A stretch of 64,000 nt of DNA from Streptomyces sp. NBC_01217 (GCF_035994185.1 NZ_CP108538.1:6699501-6763500); one strand, 5' to 3'. Shown: positions 42,688 through 52,100, counted from the stretch's first letter. Numbers and translations: made by a program. The notes: generated from the letters alone by a model not told the origin.

Positions 42688-43206
42688 ATGTCCGGGCTCG
42701 TCAACGCCCTGGTGATCGTCGCCGTCATCACTGTCGTCGTGGTCCGCCAGTGCTCTGCACGGCGGATCTCCGACGACAAGCGCTGGTGGATCCTGCCGGG
42801 CATCCTCCTGGTCATATCGCTGCGCGAGCCCGGGTTGGTGGATCCGCGTCACGAAGTGCTGTCCGTGGTGGTCCTGGGCGCGGAGCTGGCGGTGGCGCTG
42901 GTGACCGGCGCGGGCTGGGGCTGGACCTCCCGGCTGTGGCGCGAGGCGGACGGCTCGCTGTGGAGCAAGGGCACCAAGGCCACCGTCCTCGTCTGGACAG
43001 GGGGACTGGCGTTGCGGACCGCCCTCTACGGGGCTGCCGCGTTGACGGGCATACACCAGGGCAGTGCCGCGCTGCTGTCGGCTCTCGCGGTGACGCTGGC
43101 GGTGCGCAGCGGTGTGCTGATGTGGCGGGCCAGGCAGATGCGTCCGGCGTACGGTGGCTGTGGCGACGGGATGCCGTCGCAGTCGGCGTGGAAGGACCGC
43201 GTGTGA
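42688..43206 (+). CDS. DUF1453-like integral membrane protein
   Basis: 172-residue protein with about five membrane segments (NALVIVAVITVVVVRQ, WWILPGILLVISL, VLSVVVLGAELAVALV and two more) and a polar C-terminal end. The RRISDDKRWWILPG loop resembles DUF1453/CcdC-type membrane proteins. ATG 42688 follows TCGGAGG. Its stop overlaps the start of a histidine kinase (GTGA), so the two are translationally coupled and the membrane protein may act with the kinase, for example as a sensing partner; this is inference. Confidence 0.8.
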   Translation: MSGLVNALVIVAVITVVVVRQCSARRISDDKRWWILPGILLVISLREPGLVDPRHEVLSVVVLGAELAVALVTGAGWGWTSRLWREADGSLWSKGTKATVLVWTGGLALRTALYGAAALTGIHQGSAALLSALAVTLAVRSGVLMWRARQMRPAYGGCGDGMPSQSAWKDRV

Positions 43207-44366
43207 CCCGCACGATCTGGACGAGCTGGCCGTCCAGGGAAGCACTCTTGGCAGCCAGCCGCACCCGCCCGCGGGCGGTGATCACCTGGTCCGTCCGGCT
43301 GGGTCTGCTCACCGCCATGCTCTGGGGCACATTCACCGGCGGACGGTTCGGGCCCTGGGAGATCGCGCTCGGACTGGTGGGCGTGCTGGGCTGTGCGGTC
43401 GCCGCCTGGGCGTTCTTCCGGACCAGCCTTGACCACCGGCTGTGGCCGTCACTGGGACTTCTCGCGCTGCTGATGGTGGCGGCGCTCGGGGCGCAGCAGG
43501 CCGGTGCGAGTGTGCCCGCCGTGGTCCTCTGGTGCGGCTGCGCGGTCGTCGCGCTGGAAAGGCTGCCGCTCGTGGCGGGCCTCCCGGCCACGGCTGTCGC
43601 GCTCGGTGCGTACGTCGCCGTCAACACCGACAACTGGCTGAGCACGGCCATGACCACAGCGGGCCTCTCCCTGGCGGGTTACGTGATCAGGCTGGATGCG
43701 GAGGCCCGTGGCAGTGCCCAGAGACTGCTCGCGCAGGAGCGGGCGGCCCGCGTGGCGGAGGCGAGGACGGCCGTGCTGGACGAGCGGGCAAGGATCGCCA
43801 GGGAGATCCACGATGTGCTTGCCCACAGCCTCTCGGCGCAGCTGGTGCATCTGGAGGCGGCGCGGCTGCTGATCGAGCGGGAGCCCGCGGGGGAGTTCCG
43901 GGACCGGGTGCTGGAGCGGGTGGTGGCGGCGCGCTCCATGGCGCGTGAGGGGCTTGCGGAGACTCGCCAGGCTCTATCGGCGCTCCGGGGGGAGGTGTCC
44001 CCGGTGGAGGACTTCCTGCGGCAACTGGTGGCCGCGGAGCCTGCCGAGGTCAGTGTGACGGGTGAGCAGCGGAGGCTCACCGCGGAGGCCTCGCAGACCG
44101 TCCGGCGGGTGGCGCAGGAGGCCCTGACGAATGTGCGCAAGCACGCGCCGGGGGCCAGGGTCCTCGTACGGCTGGAGTATCTGCCGGACGAAATCGCCCT
44201 GGAGGTCAGGGACTCGGGTGGACACAGCCTTGAGGGCGAACTCGCCACCAGCGGCTCCGGATACGGTCTGCTGGGGATGAGGGAGCGGGCCGAGCTGATG
44301 GGCGGGACGCTGGAGGCCGGTCCCGGAGAGGAGGGTTTCGTGGTGAGTCTGCGGGTGCCCGCGTGA
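43203..44366 (+). CDS. NarL-type sensor histidine kinase
   Basis: 387-residue histidine kinase of the HisKA_3 family. Four to five membrane segments lie in residues 25-165. A coiled linker leads to the dimerization/phosphoacceptor helix with His203 in AREIHDVLAHSL, followed by the LAETRQALSALRGE block. The HATPase domain has VRRVAQEALTNVRKHAPGARV (N-box) and GSGYGLLGMRERAELMGG (G-box). Overlaps both neighbours by four bases, so it is coupled to the response regulator. Signal unknown; probably membrane-associated. Confidence 0.93.
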   Translation: MTRTIWTSWPSREALLAASRTRPRAVITWSVRLGLLTAMLWGTFTGGRFGPWEIALGLVGVLGCAVAAWAFFRTSLDHRLWPSLGLLALLMVAALGAQQAGASVPAVVLWCGCAVVALERLPLVAGLPATAVALGAYVAVNTDNWLSTAMTTAGLSLAGYVIRLDAEARGSAQRLLAQERAARVAEARTAVLDERARIAREIHDVLAHSLSAQLVHLEAARLLIEREPAGEFRDRVLERVVAARSMAREGLAETRQALSALRGEVSPVEDFLRQLVAAEPAEVSVTGEQRRLTAEASQTVRRVAQEALTNVRKHAPGARVLVRLEYLPDEIALEVRDSGGHSLEGELATSGSGYGLLGMRERAELMGGTLEAGPGEEGFVVSLRVPA

Positions 44367-45040
44367 ACGCGCGGGTCGTGGTCGCCGATGACCAGTCGGT
44401 GGTGCGCGAAGGAATCGTGATGCTGTTGGGGCTGCTGCCCGGAATCGAGGTGGTCGGATCGGCGAAGGACGGTGAAGAGGCCGTCGCGCTGGTGGCGGAG
44501 CTGGCTCCCGACGTGGTTCTGATGGATCTGCGGATGCCCCGCTGCGACGGGGCGGAGGCGACACGGCGGATCCGCAAGGAGTATCCGGGAACGCAGGTGG
44601 TGGTGCTCACGACCTTCGCGGATGACGACTCACTCTTCCCCGCCCTGCAGGCGGGGGCCCGGGGCTATCTCACCAAGGACGCCGGGGGCGACGAGATCGT
44701 GCGGGCCATCCAGGCCGTGCTGTCGGGCGAGGCCGGACTCTCGCCTTCCGTGCAGCGCCGTCTGCTGGAGCGCGTCACCGCACAGCCCCTGCCGTCGGGC
44801 CCGGCGGCCGAGCCACAGCTTCCCGACGGCCTGACGCCACGTGAGCTGGAAGTGCTGGTCCTGATCGCGGAGGGGCTGTCGAACCTGGAGATCGCCCGCA
44901 AGCTGCATATTTCGCAGGCCACCGTGAAGAGCCACATCAACAACCTCTTCGCGAAGGCTGGAGTGCGCGACCGGGCACAAGCCGTTCGCTATGCGTACGT
45001 TCGGGGCCTCGCACAGCCGCCCGGATCAACCTTCACCTGA
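44363..45040 (+). CDS. NarL/FixJ-type response regulator
   Basis: 225-residue two-domain response regulator. The receiver has phospho-acceptor Asp55 (VVLMDLRMP), acidic pair DDQ near 9-10 and Lys in YLTKDAGG near 105. The C-terminal LuxR-type helix-turn-helix spans LTPRELEVLVLIAEGLSNLEIARKLHISQATVKSHINNLFAKAGV. GTG 44363 overlaps the kinase stop. Partner of the HK at 43203. A short hairpin (45031-45050) covers its stop. Confidence 0.95.
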   Translation: MNARVVVADDQSVVREGIVMLLGLLPGIEVVGSAKDGEEAVALVAELAPDVVLMDLRMPRCDGAEATRRIRKEYPGTQVVVLTTFADDDSLFPALQAGARGYLTKDAGGDEIVRAIQAVLSGEAGLSPSVQRRLLERVTAQPLPSGPAAEPQLPDGLTPRELEVLVLIAEGLSNLEIARKLHISQATVKSHINNLFAKAGVRDRAQAVRYAYVRGLAQPPGSTFT

Positions 45041-45050
45041 AGAGGTGAAG
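45031..45050 (+). terminator. Weak hairpin overlapping the response-regulator stop
   Basis: CTTCACCT-GAAG-AGGTGAAG, 8-bp arms, overlapping the TGA at 45038-45040. Confidence 0.45.
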
Positions 45051-45138
45051 ACCGGCGAATGAAGTGCCCTGGATCTTCCCGATCTGCCCATTCTTGGGTA
45101 CGCGGCCGAAGTGGTCCGTGGACAAGGGGAGTTGTTCG

Positions 45139-45624
45139 GTGGAGAAGGAAGCAGGGCGTGAGGCCGCAGCGATGCGGCTCGACGACCCGTGGTACGACGC
45201 GCTGGCCTCCGGATGGGGCGAGCTGGACGGCACGGGGAGCTTCGCTCCCGCCGGACCCCCTGGACCCCCCGGGCCCGCGGACCCGCAGCGCGGCCACAGC
45301 GCGGCCGACATCTATCTGGAGGTGCAGCGCAGCGAGGCCTTCCAGGAGGTGCGCCGCCGGTACCGGCGGTTCGTCATCCCCGCCACTCTCGCCTTCCTCG
45401 TCTGGTACCTCGCCTATGTCGTCACTGCGATCACCGCACCCGGGCTGATGGCCCGTCCGGTGGCCGGAGCGGTCAATGTCGCGATGGTTGCGGGGCTCGG
45501 CCAGTTCCTCACGACATTCCTTCTGACCGGGGCGTACGCACGCCACGCACGGCTGCGCAGGGACCGCGCCGCGCTCGATCTGCGCTGGGAGACACAGGAG
45601 ATGACGCGGGGGATCGGGCAGTGA
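45139..45624 (+). CDS. DUF485-family membrane protein
   Basis: 161-residue protein of the DUF485 family, which regularly pairs with cation/acetate symporters. A Pro/Gly-rich soluble stretch (GSFAPAGPPGPPGPADPQRG) precedes AADIYLEVQRSEAFQEVRRRYRRFVIPATLAFLVWYLAYVVT and a second membrane segment (VNVAMVAGLGQFLTTFLLTGAYARH). GTG 45139 has GGGGAG eight bases upstream; GTG 45118 and ATG 45172 are alternatives. The next gene, the symporter, overlaps its stop (GTGA), which supports a joint function. Confidence 0.82.
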   Translation: MEKEAGREAAAMRLDDPWYDALASGWGELDGTGSFAPAGPPGPPGPADPQRGHSAADIYLEVQRSEAFQEVRRRYRRFVIPATLAFLVWYLAYVVTAITAPGLMARPVAGAVNVAMVAGLGQFLTTFLLTGAYARHARLRRDRAALDLRWETQEMTRGIGQ

Positions 45625-47213
45625 ACGGGAACCACCAGACCCTGGCGCTCGTGCTGTTCAGCGCCTTCATCGCAGTGACGCTCGCCATCACCACCTGGGT
45701 GAGCCGTAACAGACACGGCTCCGCCGAGGAGTTCTATGCGGGCGGCCGGCTGTTCTCCCCCATGGAAAACGGTTTCGCCATCGCCGGCGACTACATGTCG
45801 GCCGCGTCGTTCCTCGGCATCTCCGGCCTGATCGCCCTCTTCGGCTACGACGGCATGCTCTACTCGGTCGGGTTCCTCGTCGCCTGGCTCGTCGTCCTGC
45901 TGCTGGTCGCCGAACTGGTCCGCAACTGCGGCCGGTTCACACTCGCGGACGTGGTGGCGGCGCGGATGGCACAGCGCCCGGTCCGGATCGCGGCCGGCAC
46001 CTCGTCCGTCACCGTCTCCGTGCTCTATCTGGTCGCACAGATGGTGGGCGCGGGCAGCCTGGTCGCGCTCCTTCTCGGCGGTACGAGCGGCGCCGCCCGC
46101 TCCTGGACCGTCATCGGTGTCGGGGCGCTCATGGTGATCTACGTATCGCTCGGCGGAATGCGCGCCACCACGTGGATCCAGATCGTCAAGGCCGTCCTGC
46201 TGATGGCGGGAGCGGTCGTGCTCACAGTGCTCGTCCTGGTCCACTTCCACGGCAACTTCAATGCCCTGCTCAACTCCGCCGCCGAACGGAGCGGGCACGG
46301 AAGCCGGTTCCTCGCGCCCGGTCTCCGGTACGGCGGAACCTGGACGTCGCGCGTCGACTTCATCAGTCTGGGCCTGGCCCTGGTACTCGGTACGGCGGGT
46401 CTGCCGCACATCCTGTCGCGGTTCTACACCGTGCCCACCGCCCGCGCCGCCCGCCGTTCGGTCGTCTGGTCCATCGGGCTCATCGGCAGCTTCTACCTGA
46501 TGACGATCGCGCTCGGATTCGGAGCGGCGGCACTGGTCGGCTCGGCCGAAGTGAGGGCGTCGAATCCCGCGGGGAACACAGCGGTTCCGCTGCTGGCCCT
46601 GGAGCTGGGCGGCGGTGAAGGATCCACCGGGGGGACGATCCTGTTCGCCGTGGTCGCCGCCGTCGCCTTCGCGACCATCCTCGCCGTCGTCGCCGGGATC
46701 ACCCTCGCCTCTTCCGCCTCCGTGGCCCATGACCTCTACGCCTCGCTCAGGCGCCCGGGCTCCAAGCAGTACAGCGAGGTCACCGTGGCCCGGGTCGCCG
46801 CGGCCGGGATCGGGGTGGCCGCCATCGGGCTCGGCCTGGTCGCCCAGGATCTGAATGTGGCGTTCCTGGTGGGGCTCGCCTTCGCCGTCGCCGCATCGGC
46901 CAACCTCCCGGTGCTGCTGTACTCCCTGTTCTGGAAGAACTTCACCACCCGCGGAGCGGTCTGGTCCGTCTACGGCGGGCTGATCCCCGCCGTGCTGCTC
47001 GTGCTGCTCTCCCCGGTCGTCTCCGGCAGCCCCACCTCGCTCTTCCCCGGCGCCGACTTCCAGCTCTTCCCCCTGGAGAATCCCGGCCTGGTCTCCATCC
47101 CGCTGGGCTTCCTGGCCGGCTGGGTCGGAACGGTCACCTCCACCGAGCCGCCCGACGCCGCCAAGCACGCGGAGACCGAGGTTCGTGCGCTGACCGGGGC
47201 CGGGGCCGTGTAG
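45621..47213 (+). CDS. Sodium:solute (acetate/pyruvate-type) symporter
   Basis: 530-residue member of the sodium:solute symporter family (MctP/ActP-like), about 13 membrane segments. Conserved blocks: NRHGSAEEFYAGGRLFSPMENGFAIAGDYMSAASFLGISGLIALFGYDGMLYSVGF near 25-85, TGLPHILSRFYTVPTARAARRS near 262, and the GGTILFAVVAAVAFATILAVVAGITL segment near 340. These resemble monocarboxylate (acetate, pyruvate, propionate) transporters. It overlaps the DUF485 gene start-to-stop. A CitA/DcuS-like two-component system lies just downstream on the other strand, which may regulate it. Exact carboxylate is not known. Confidence 0.88.
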   Translation: MNGNHQTLALVLFSAFIAVTLAITTWVSRNRHGSAEEFYAGGRLFSPMENGFAIAGDYMSAASFLGISGLIALFGYDGMLYSVGFLVAWLVVLLLVAELVRNCGRFTLADVVAARMAQRPVRIAAGTSSVTVSVLYLVAQMVGAGSLVALLLGGTSGAARSWTVIGVGALMVIYVSLGGMRATTWIQIVKAVLLMAGAVVLTVLVLVHFHGNFNALLNSAAERSGHGSRFLAPGLRYGGTWTSRVDFISLGLALVLGTAGLPHILSRFYTVPTARAARRSVVWSIGLIGSFYLMTIALGFGAAALVGSAEVRASNPAGNTAVPLLALELGGGEGSTGGTILFAVVAAVAFATILAVVAGITLASSASVAHDLYASLRRPGSKQYSEVTVARVAAAGIGVAAIGLGLVAQDLNVAFLVGLAFAVAASANLPVLLYSLFWKNFTTRGAVWSVYGGLIPAVLLVLLSPVVSGSPTSLFPGADFQLFPLENPGLVSIPLGFLAGWVGTVTSTEPPDAAKHAETEVRALTGAGAV

Positions 47214-47252
47214 CGGCGCGTCGGCACCGTACGGACCTACGCGCCGGACCGC

Positions 47253-47936
47253 TCAGGCCTGCCCGCCGGTGGACCAGGTGTAGCGGTGTTCCGGGCGGCC
47301 CGTCTCGCCGTACCGCAGCGTCAGCCGCACCCTGCCGGTCCTCTCCAGCAGCTTCAGATAGCGCTGGGCGGTCTGCCGGCTCATCCCGGCGCTCTCCGCG
47401 ATCTCCTGCGCGGAGAGCGGCCCTTCGGCGCCTCGAAGCGCCTGCCTGACCAGCTCCGCCGTCGTCGGTGAGTGGCCCTTGGGCAGGTCGGATTCGCCCG
47501 CTGCCCACAGCGCGCCGAAGAGCCGGTCCACCTCGCCCTGTTCGGCCTCGCCGCCGCGTTCAAGGGTGTGGCGCAGCGTGGCGTACGCCTCCAGCTTGGT
47601 CCGCAGCCCCGCGTAGGTGAACGGCTTCACCAGGTACTGCAGCGCGCCGTGACGCATGGCCTCCTGGACGGTGGCGACGTCGCGCGCCGCCGTCACCATG
47701 ATCACGTCGGTGTGGTGACCGAGCCTGCGCAGTTCACGCACCATCGTCAGACCGTTGCGGTCGGGCATGTAGTGGTCCAGCAGGACCAGATCCACGCGCT
47801 GTTCCTCGATCGTGGCGAGGGCTTCGGCAGCGGAGTGCGCCTGGGCGGCCACGCGGAATCCCGGCACCCGTGAGACGTAGGCCGCATTGACCTTCGCGAC
47901 GCGGATGTCGTCGTCCACGACCAGGACCTCGATCAC
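47253..47936 (-). CDS. CitB/DcuR-type response regulator
   Basis: 227-residue response regulator. The receiver domain has Asp54 (LVLLDHYMPDRNG), acidic VVDDD near 6-10 and Lys in YLVKPFTYAG near 105. The C-terminal part has a CitB/DcuR-like helix-turn-helix (SAQEIAESAGMSRQTAQRYLKLLERTGRVRLTLRYGETGRP). GTG 47936 overlaps the sensor-kinase stop, so the pair is co-translated. This family controls C4-dicarboxylate and citrate uptake; nearby targets could be the carboxylate symporter (45621) or citrate synthase genes. Confidence 0.92.
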   Translation of the reverse strand: MIEVLVVDDDIRVAKVNAAYVSRVPGFRVAAQAHSAAEALATIEEQRVDLVLLDHYMPDRNGLTMVRELRRLGHHTDVIMVTAARDVATVQEAMRHGALQYLVKPFTYAGLRTKLEAYATLRHTLERGGEAEQGEVDRLFGALWAAGESDLPKGHSPTTAELVRQALRGAEGPLSAQEIAESAGMSRQTAQRYLKLLERTGRVRLTLRYGETGRPEHRYTWSTGGQA

Positions 47937-49630
47937 TGAGCTTCTCCCACTGTGCCGGTCTTCGGTTCAGTCATGTCCGCGTCCGTCACGTCCGCGTCGG
48001 CAAGGGCCTCCGGCAGTACGACGGTGAACTCGGCGCCACCGCCCACCGCATTCCCGACAGTGACGCTGCCACCCTGCCGTTCCGCCAGCCGCCGCACCAG
48101 TGCGAGGCCCAGGCCGCGCTTGCCGTGCGCCGGGAGCTCCTTCGTCGACCAGCCCTCCGTGAAGATCGATTCACGTTGCCCCGGTGGAACTCCGGGGCCG
48201 CTGTCTCGGACCCGCAGCACCACCGTACGGCCTTCGGCGCGCAGGCCCACCTCGGTCAGGGCGCCCTCCGCCCCGGCCGCCGCGTCCAGCGCGTTGTCCA
48301 CGAGATTGCCGACGACGGTGACCAGCCCGCGAGGATCCACCAGCCGGTCCGGGAGCAGGGATCCGGGGGCCATGCGCAGTGCGACACCGCGCTCCGCCGC
48401 GACCGTGGCCTTGCCGACCAGGAGCGCGGCCAGCAGCGGGTCGTGCACCTTCTCGGTGACCTGCTCGGCCGTCGCCCGGTGGACGCCGACCACCTCGGTG
48501 ACGTACTCCATCGCGTCCTCGTGCATGTCCAGCTCCAGCAGCCCCAGGAGGGTGTGCAAACGGTTGGCGTGCTCGTGGTCCTGGGCCCGCAGTGCGTCGA
48601 TCAGGCCGCGGGTGGAGTCGAGCTCGCGGCCGAGGTGTTCCAGTTCGGTGCGGTCGCGGAGAGTGGCGACGGCGCCGCCGTCGTCGGTCGGCATCCGGTT
48701 GGCGAGCAGGACCCGGGAGCCCCGCACCGTCAGCAGATCGTCACCGACCACACGCCCGGCCAGCACATCGGCCGTCCGCCCCTTGCCGAGCACGGCCTCC
48801 AGCGGGCGGCCCGCGGCATCGGGGCCGAGCCCGAGCAGCCGTTGTGCCTCGTCGTTCAGGAGCCGGATACGGCCGCTCCGGTCCAGTGCCACGACCCCTT
48901 CCCGGATGCCGTGCAGCATCGCCTCGCGCTCCGTCAGCAGCGCGGAGATATCGGAGAAGGCGAGGTCATGGGTCCGCCGCTGGAGGCGTCGGGAGATCAG
49001 ATAGGCGGCCAGCGCCCCGACGGCGAGCGCGCCGCCCGCGTAGGCGAACAGTCCGGGAATCGTCGCGAGGAGCCGGGCGCGGACACTGTCGTACGCGATT
49101 CCGACGGAGACCGCGCCCACGATGTGGTCCGTCTCGTCGCGCAGCGGTACCTTCCCGCGGGCCGAGCGGCCGAGCGTGCCGCTGTCGATCTCCATGACGT
49201 CCCGGCCGGACAGCGCGTCGCTCGGGTCGGTGGAGACGACCTTGCCGATCTGGTCGCTGTCGGTGTGCGACCAGCGCACCCCGCGCCGGTCCATGACGAC
49301 GACGTACTCGGCGCCGGTGGCGCGTCTGATCCGCTCGGCCGCGGTCTGTACGGGCCCGGTGGGCGCCGGTGGCGTGGCGAGCAACGACTCGGTGATCTGC
49401 GGCTGGGCCGCCGTGCTCTGGGCGATGGCGAGCGCACGGCGCATCGCCTGATCGTCGAGTTGGGCGCTGAGGGGTGCCAGGAACAGGCCGGTGGCGAGTA
49501 CCGTGACGCCGGCGGCGATGGCCAACTGCATCAGCAGGACCTGAGAGAAGACCCGCTGCGGCCATCCGAGCCGGCGTGCTCTTCTGGCGGTGGGCGGTGG
49601 GGCGCTCATCGTATGAACGGTAGAGGGCAT
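47933..49630 (-). CDS. CitA/DcuS-type sensor histidine kinase
   Basis: 565-residue sensor kinase. A membrane segment (VLLMQLAIAAGVTVLATGLFL near 27-50) precedes an extracytoplasmic PDC-like domain (residues about 55-175), then a second membrane segment (GALAVGALAAYLISRRL), a PAS domain (ISALLTEREAMLHGIREGVVALDRSGRI) and the kinase core. The phospho-accepting helix has HEHANRLHTLLGLLEL and the HATPase has NLVDNALDAAAG and GKRGLGLALVRRLAERQGG. ATG 49630 is the likely start; ATG 49609 is possible. The PDC domain class binds citrate or C4-dicarboxylates, which suits the neighbouring carboxylate symporter and citrate synthase-like genes. Confidence 0.9.
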   Translation of the reverse strand: MPSTVHTMSAPPPTARRARRLGWPQRVFSQVLLMQLAIAAGVTVLATGLFLAPLSAQLDDQAMRRALAIAQSTAAQPQITESLLATPPAPTGPVQTAAERIRRATGAEYVVVMDRRGVRWSHTDSDQIGKVVSTDPSDALSGRDVMEIDSGTLGRSARGKVPLRDETDHIVGAVSVGIAYDSVRARLLATIPGLFAYAGGALAVGALAAYLISRRLQRRTHDLAFSDISALLTEREAMLHGIREGVVALDRSGRIRLLNDEAQRLLGLGPDAAGRPLEAVLGKGRTADVLAGRVVGDDLLTVRGSRVLLANRMPTDDGGAVATLRDRTELEHLGRELDSTRGLIDALRAQDHEHANRLHTLLGLLELDMHEDAMEYVTEVVGVHRATAEQVTEKVHDPLLAALLVGKATVAAERGVALRMAPGSLLPDRLVDPRGLVTVVGNLVDNALDAAAGAEGALTEVGLRAEGRTVVLRVRDSGPGVPPGQRESIFTEGWSTKELPAHGKRGLGLALVRRLAERQGGSVTVGNAVGGGAEFTVVLPEALADADVTDADMTEPKTGTVGEAQ

Positions 49631-49693
49631 TCCGGTGCTTTCCGAAATTCTCCTCGTTTCCACATCCACGCAATCCACTTGCACTTCTTGCGC

Positions 49694-49699
49694 TAATCT
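49694..49699 (+). promoter_or_regulatory. Candidate -10 for a leaderless LacI-family gene
   Basis: TAATCT ends seven bases before ATG 49707, with no ribosome site between. TTGCACTT and TTGCGC-type half-sites nearby could be a LacI-family operator, but no clear symmetric site was found. Confidence 0.4.
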
Positions 49700-49706
49700 T
49701 GCGTGC

Positions 49707-50726
49707 ATGACTCGACGACTTGCTCAGGTGGCGCAGAAGGTGGGAGTCAGCGAGGCCACGGTCAGCCGGGTGCTCAACGGCAAGCCGGGCGTCTCCGACA
49801 TCACCCGGAAGGCCGTTCTCTCCGCGCTCGACGTCCTCGGATACGAGCGCCCGACCCAGCTGCGCGGCGAGCGGGCCCGGCTGGTCGGGCTGGTCCTGCC
49901 CGAGCTGCAGAACCCGATCTTCCCCGCCTTCGCCGAGGTCGTCGGCGGCGCGCTCGCCCAGCAGGGCCTCACCCCGGTGCTGTGCACCCAGACCAAGGGC
50001 GGCGTCTCCGAGTCCGACTATGTCGAGCTGCTCCTTCAGCAGCAGGTGTCGGGCGTGGTCTTCGCCGGCGGGCTCTACCACCAGGCCGACGCCCCGCACG
50101 ATCACTACAAGGTGCTCGCCGACCGCAGGATCCCGGTCGTCCTGATCAATGCGGCCATCGACCACCTCGGCTTCCCCGGGGTCTCCTGCGACGACTCCGT
50201 CGCCGTGGAACAGGCCTGGCGCCATCTCGTCTCGCTCGGCCACGAGCGCATCGGCCTGGTGCTCGGCCCCTCCGACCACGTCCCCTCGCAGCGCAAGCTG
50301 GCCGCCGCCCGCGCGATGGCCAAGGATTCGGGCACCACCGTGCCGGACGAGTGGGTGGCCCGGGCGATGTTCTCGCTGGAGGGTGGGCAGGCCGCCGCCA
50401 TGCGGCTGCTCGACCAGGGCATCACGGGCATCATCTGCGCCAGCGACCCGCTCGCCCTCGGAGCCGTGCGCGCCGCGCGCCGCCGCGGTCTCGCGGTCCC
50501 CGCCGATGTCTCCGTCGTCGGTTACGACGATTCGGCCTTCATGAACTGCACCGAGCCTCCGCTGACCACGGTCCGCCAGCCGATCGAAGCCATGGGGCGA
50601 GCCGCTGTCGAGCTGCTCTCCGTGCAGATAGGAGGGCATGCCGTACCGTCCGACGAACTGCTCTTCGAACCGGAACTGGTGGTGCGGGGCTCCACAGCCC
50701 AGCCGCCGCGCACCGCCTCCCGCTGA
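49707..50726 (+). CDS. LacI-family transcriptional regulator
   Basis: 339-residue LacI/GalR repressor. The N-terminal helix-turn-helix (LAQVAQKVGVSEATVSRVLNGKPGVSDITRKAVLSALDVLGY) and hinge cover 5-55. The effector domain (GLVLPELQNPIFPAFAEVVGGALAQQGL to PLTTVRQPIEAMGRAAVELL) matches periplasmic-binding-protein folds that bind sugars or small acids. ATG 49707 has a -10 just upstream and no ribosome site, suggesting a leaderless mRNA. It diverges from the sensor kinase (76 bp) and converges on the minus-strand citrate synthase gene. The target and ligand cannot be inferred. Confidence 0.9.
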   Translation: MTRRLAQVAQKVGVSEATVSRVLNGKPGVSDITRKAVLSALDVLGYERPTQLRGERARLVGLVLPELQNPIFPAFAEVVGGALAQQGLTPVLCTQTKGGVSESDYVELLLQQQVSGVVFAGGLYHQADAPHDHYKVLADRRIPVVLINAAIDHLGFPGVSCDDSVAVEQAWRHLVSLGHERIGLVLGPSDHVPSQRKLAAARAMAKDSGTTVPDEWVARAMFSLEGGQAAAMRLLDQGITGIICASDPLALGAVRAARRRGLAVPADVSVVGYDDSAFMNCTEPPLTTVRQPIEAMGRAAVELLSVQIGGHAVPSDELLFEPELVVRGSTAQPPRTASR

Positions 50727-50755
50727 CCGTCGCGATTTTGCGTTGTACGGACTGT

Positions 50756-52072
50756 CTATTGCGGTGACTCACTCGTGGCAGTGGGCAGCGGCTGAGGGGG
50801 GCGGGGGCCTCCGTACAGGCCACTGGGGCGCATACGCAGCGGCCGTTCCCCGTATTCCTCCAGTGCATGTGCGATCCAGCCCGCCGTTCGCGACACCGCG
50901 AACACCGTCTCGCCCGCATCGGCGGCCATGCCCGAGGAGACCGAGAGCACGGCGAGCGCCAGATCGACATTGGCGTGCAGGGGCGCATGGCGGGCGGTCG
51001 TGGTGACCACGTCGCGAGCCGCGGCGAGCGCCTCAGCCGCCTGCGGGACGTCCGAGAGCAGGGCGAACAGCGCCCGCGCCCGCGGGTCCTGCGCGGTGTA
51101 GAGGCGGTGACCGAGCCCCGGCACCCGGCGTCCGGTACGGAGATGGTCCGCGACCACCGGGACCGCGCTGCCCCGCTCCAGCACCTCGGTCAGCATCCGG
51201 TGTGCCAGACCGCTCGCCGCCCCGTGCAGCGGACCCTCCAGGACTCCGAGGCCCGCGGAGACCACCGCGTACGGATGGGCGCGGGCGGATGCGGCGACCC
51301 GGGCGGCCAGTGTCGACGCCGCGAGATCGTGGTCGATCAGCAGGGCCAGAGCGGTGTCCAGCGCGGCGACCGACGGCTCGTCGGCCGCCCGGGCGCTGAG
51401 CTTCGGCCATAGCCGCCGTGCCAGCCCGGCCCCGTTCCCGTTCGTCATTTGTGCGGATTCGTTACGCGTCGACGGTGTACCCGGGGCCAGGGGCAGCGCT
51501 TCGACCAGGGTCGGAATCAGGCTCCGCGCACTGGCGAGCACCGCCTCGCGCGAGAGGTCGAAGCGGAGCGGATCGGCGGTCGCCGCCGCGATCACGGCCA
51601 CCCGCAGACGGTCCGTCGAGCCGCTGTGCGCGGGCAGCGCGCCGACCGCCCGGCGCGCCGCGGCCAGTGTCTCGACAGGCGCGGCGAAGCGGATGCCGGG
51701 CCTCAGATCGCCGGTCCAGAGCCATTCGGCGACCTCCTCGTAGCCGTACCGCATGGCCAGTTCGGTCGCTTCGACGCCGCGGAAGTAGTAGCGGTCGCTC
51801 TCGATCAGCGTGATGCCGGTACGGAAGACCAGATCGCCGGTGGCCGGGGAGGGCTCCCGGCGGCCCGTACGCCGGGCCAGCGCGTCGACCTCCACGGCGT
51901 CGAACGTGCTGCCGCGTCCGCCGGGGGCGCGCCTGCTGCTCAGCTGGCCCCGGCTGACGTAGGCGTACACCGTCTCGGGCTTCACGCCGAGCCGCTCGGC
52001 CGTCTCCCGGGTGCTGAGCCGCTGCGGGGCCGTCGTGCCGGGGCCGTCACCGGGAGCTGCTTGATCCTTCAT
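50756..52072 (-). CDS. Citrate synthase-like protein with N-terminal helix-turn-helix
   Basis: 438-residue protein with two parts. Residues about 19-67 (LSTRETAERLGVKPETVYAYVSRGQLSSRRAPGGRGSTFDAVEVDALAR) form an excisionase/MerR-like DNA-binding helix-turn-helix. Residues about 80-430 are citrate synthase: GTGI region ESDRYYFRGVEATELAMRY, catalytic His in EGPLHGAASG, second His in GLGHRLYTAQDPR, and Asp in HANVDLALAVL. Catalytic residues are present, so it may be active citrate or methylcitrate synthase with DNA-binding ability. ATG 52072 is chosen; ATG 52090 is an in-frame alternative. It is divergent from a second citrate synthase gene, with palindromes between them. Confidence 0.85.
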   Translation of the reverse strand: MKDQAAPGDGPGTTAPQRLSTRETAERLGVKPETVYAYVSRGQLSSRRAPGGRGSTFDAVEVDALARRTGRREPSPATGDLVFRTGITLIESDRYYFRGVEATELAMRYGYEEVAEWLWTGDLRPGIRFAAPVETLAAARRAVGALPAHSGSTDRLRVAVIAAATADPLRFDLSREAVLASARSLIPTLVEALPLAPGTPSTRNESAQMTNGNGAGLARRLWPKLSARAADEPSVAALDTALALLIDHDLAASTLAARVAASARAHPYAVVSAGLGVLEGPLHGAASGLAHRMLTEVLERGSAVPVVADHLRTGRRVPGLGHRLYTAQDPRARALFALLSDVPQAAEALAAARDVVTTTARHAPLHANVDLALAVLSVSSGMAADAGETVFAVSRTAGWIAHALEEYGERPLRMRPSGLYGGPRPPQPLPTATSESPQ

Positions 52073-52100
52073 GTCGCCAACCGTATCCATATTGATTCAA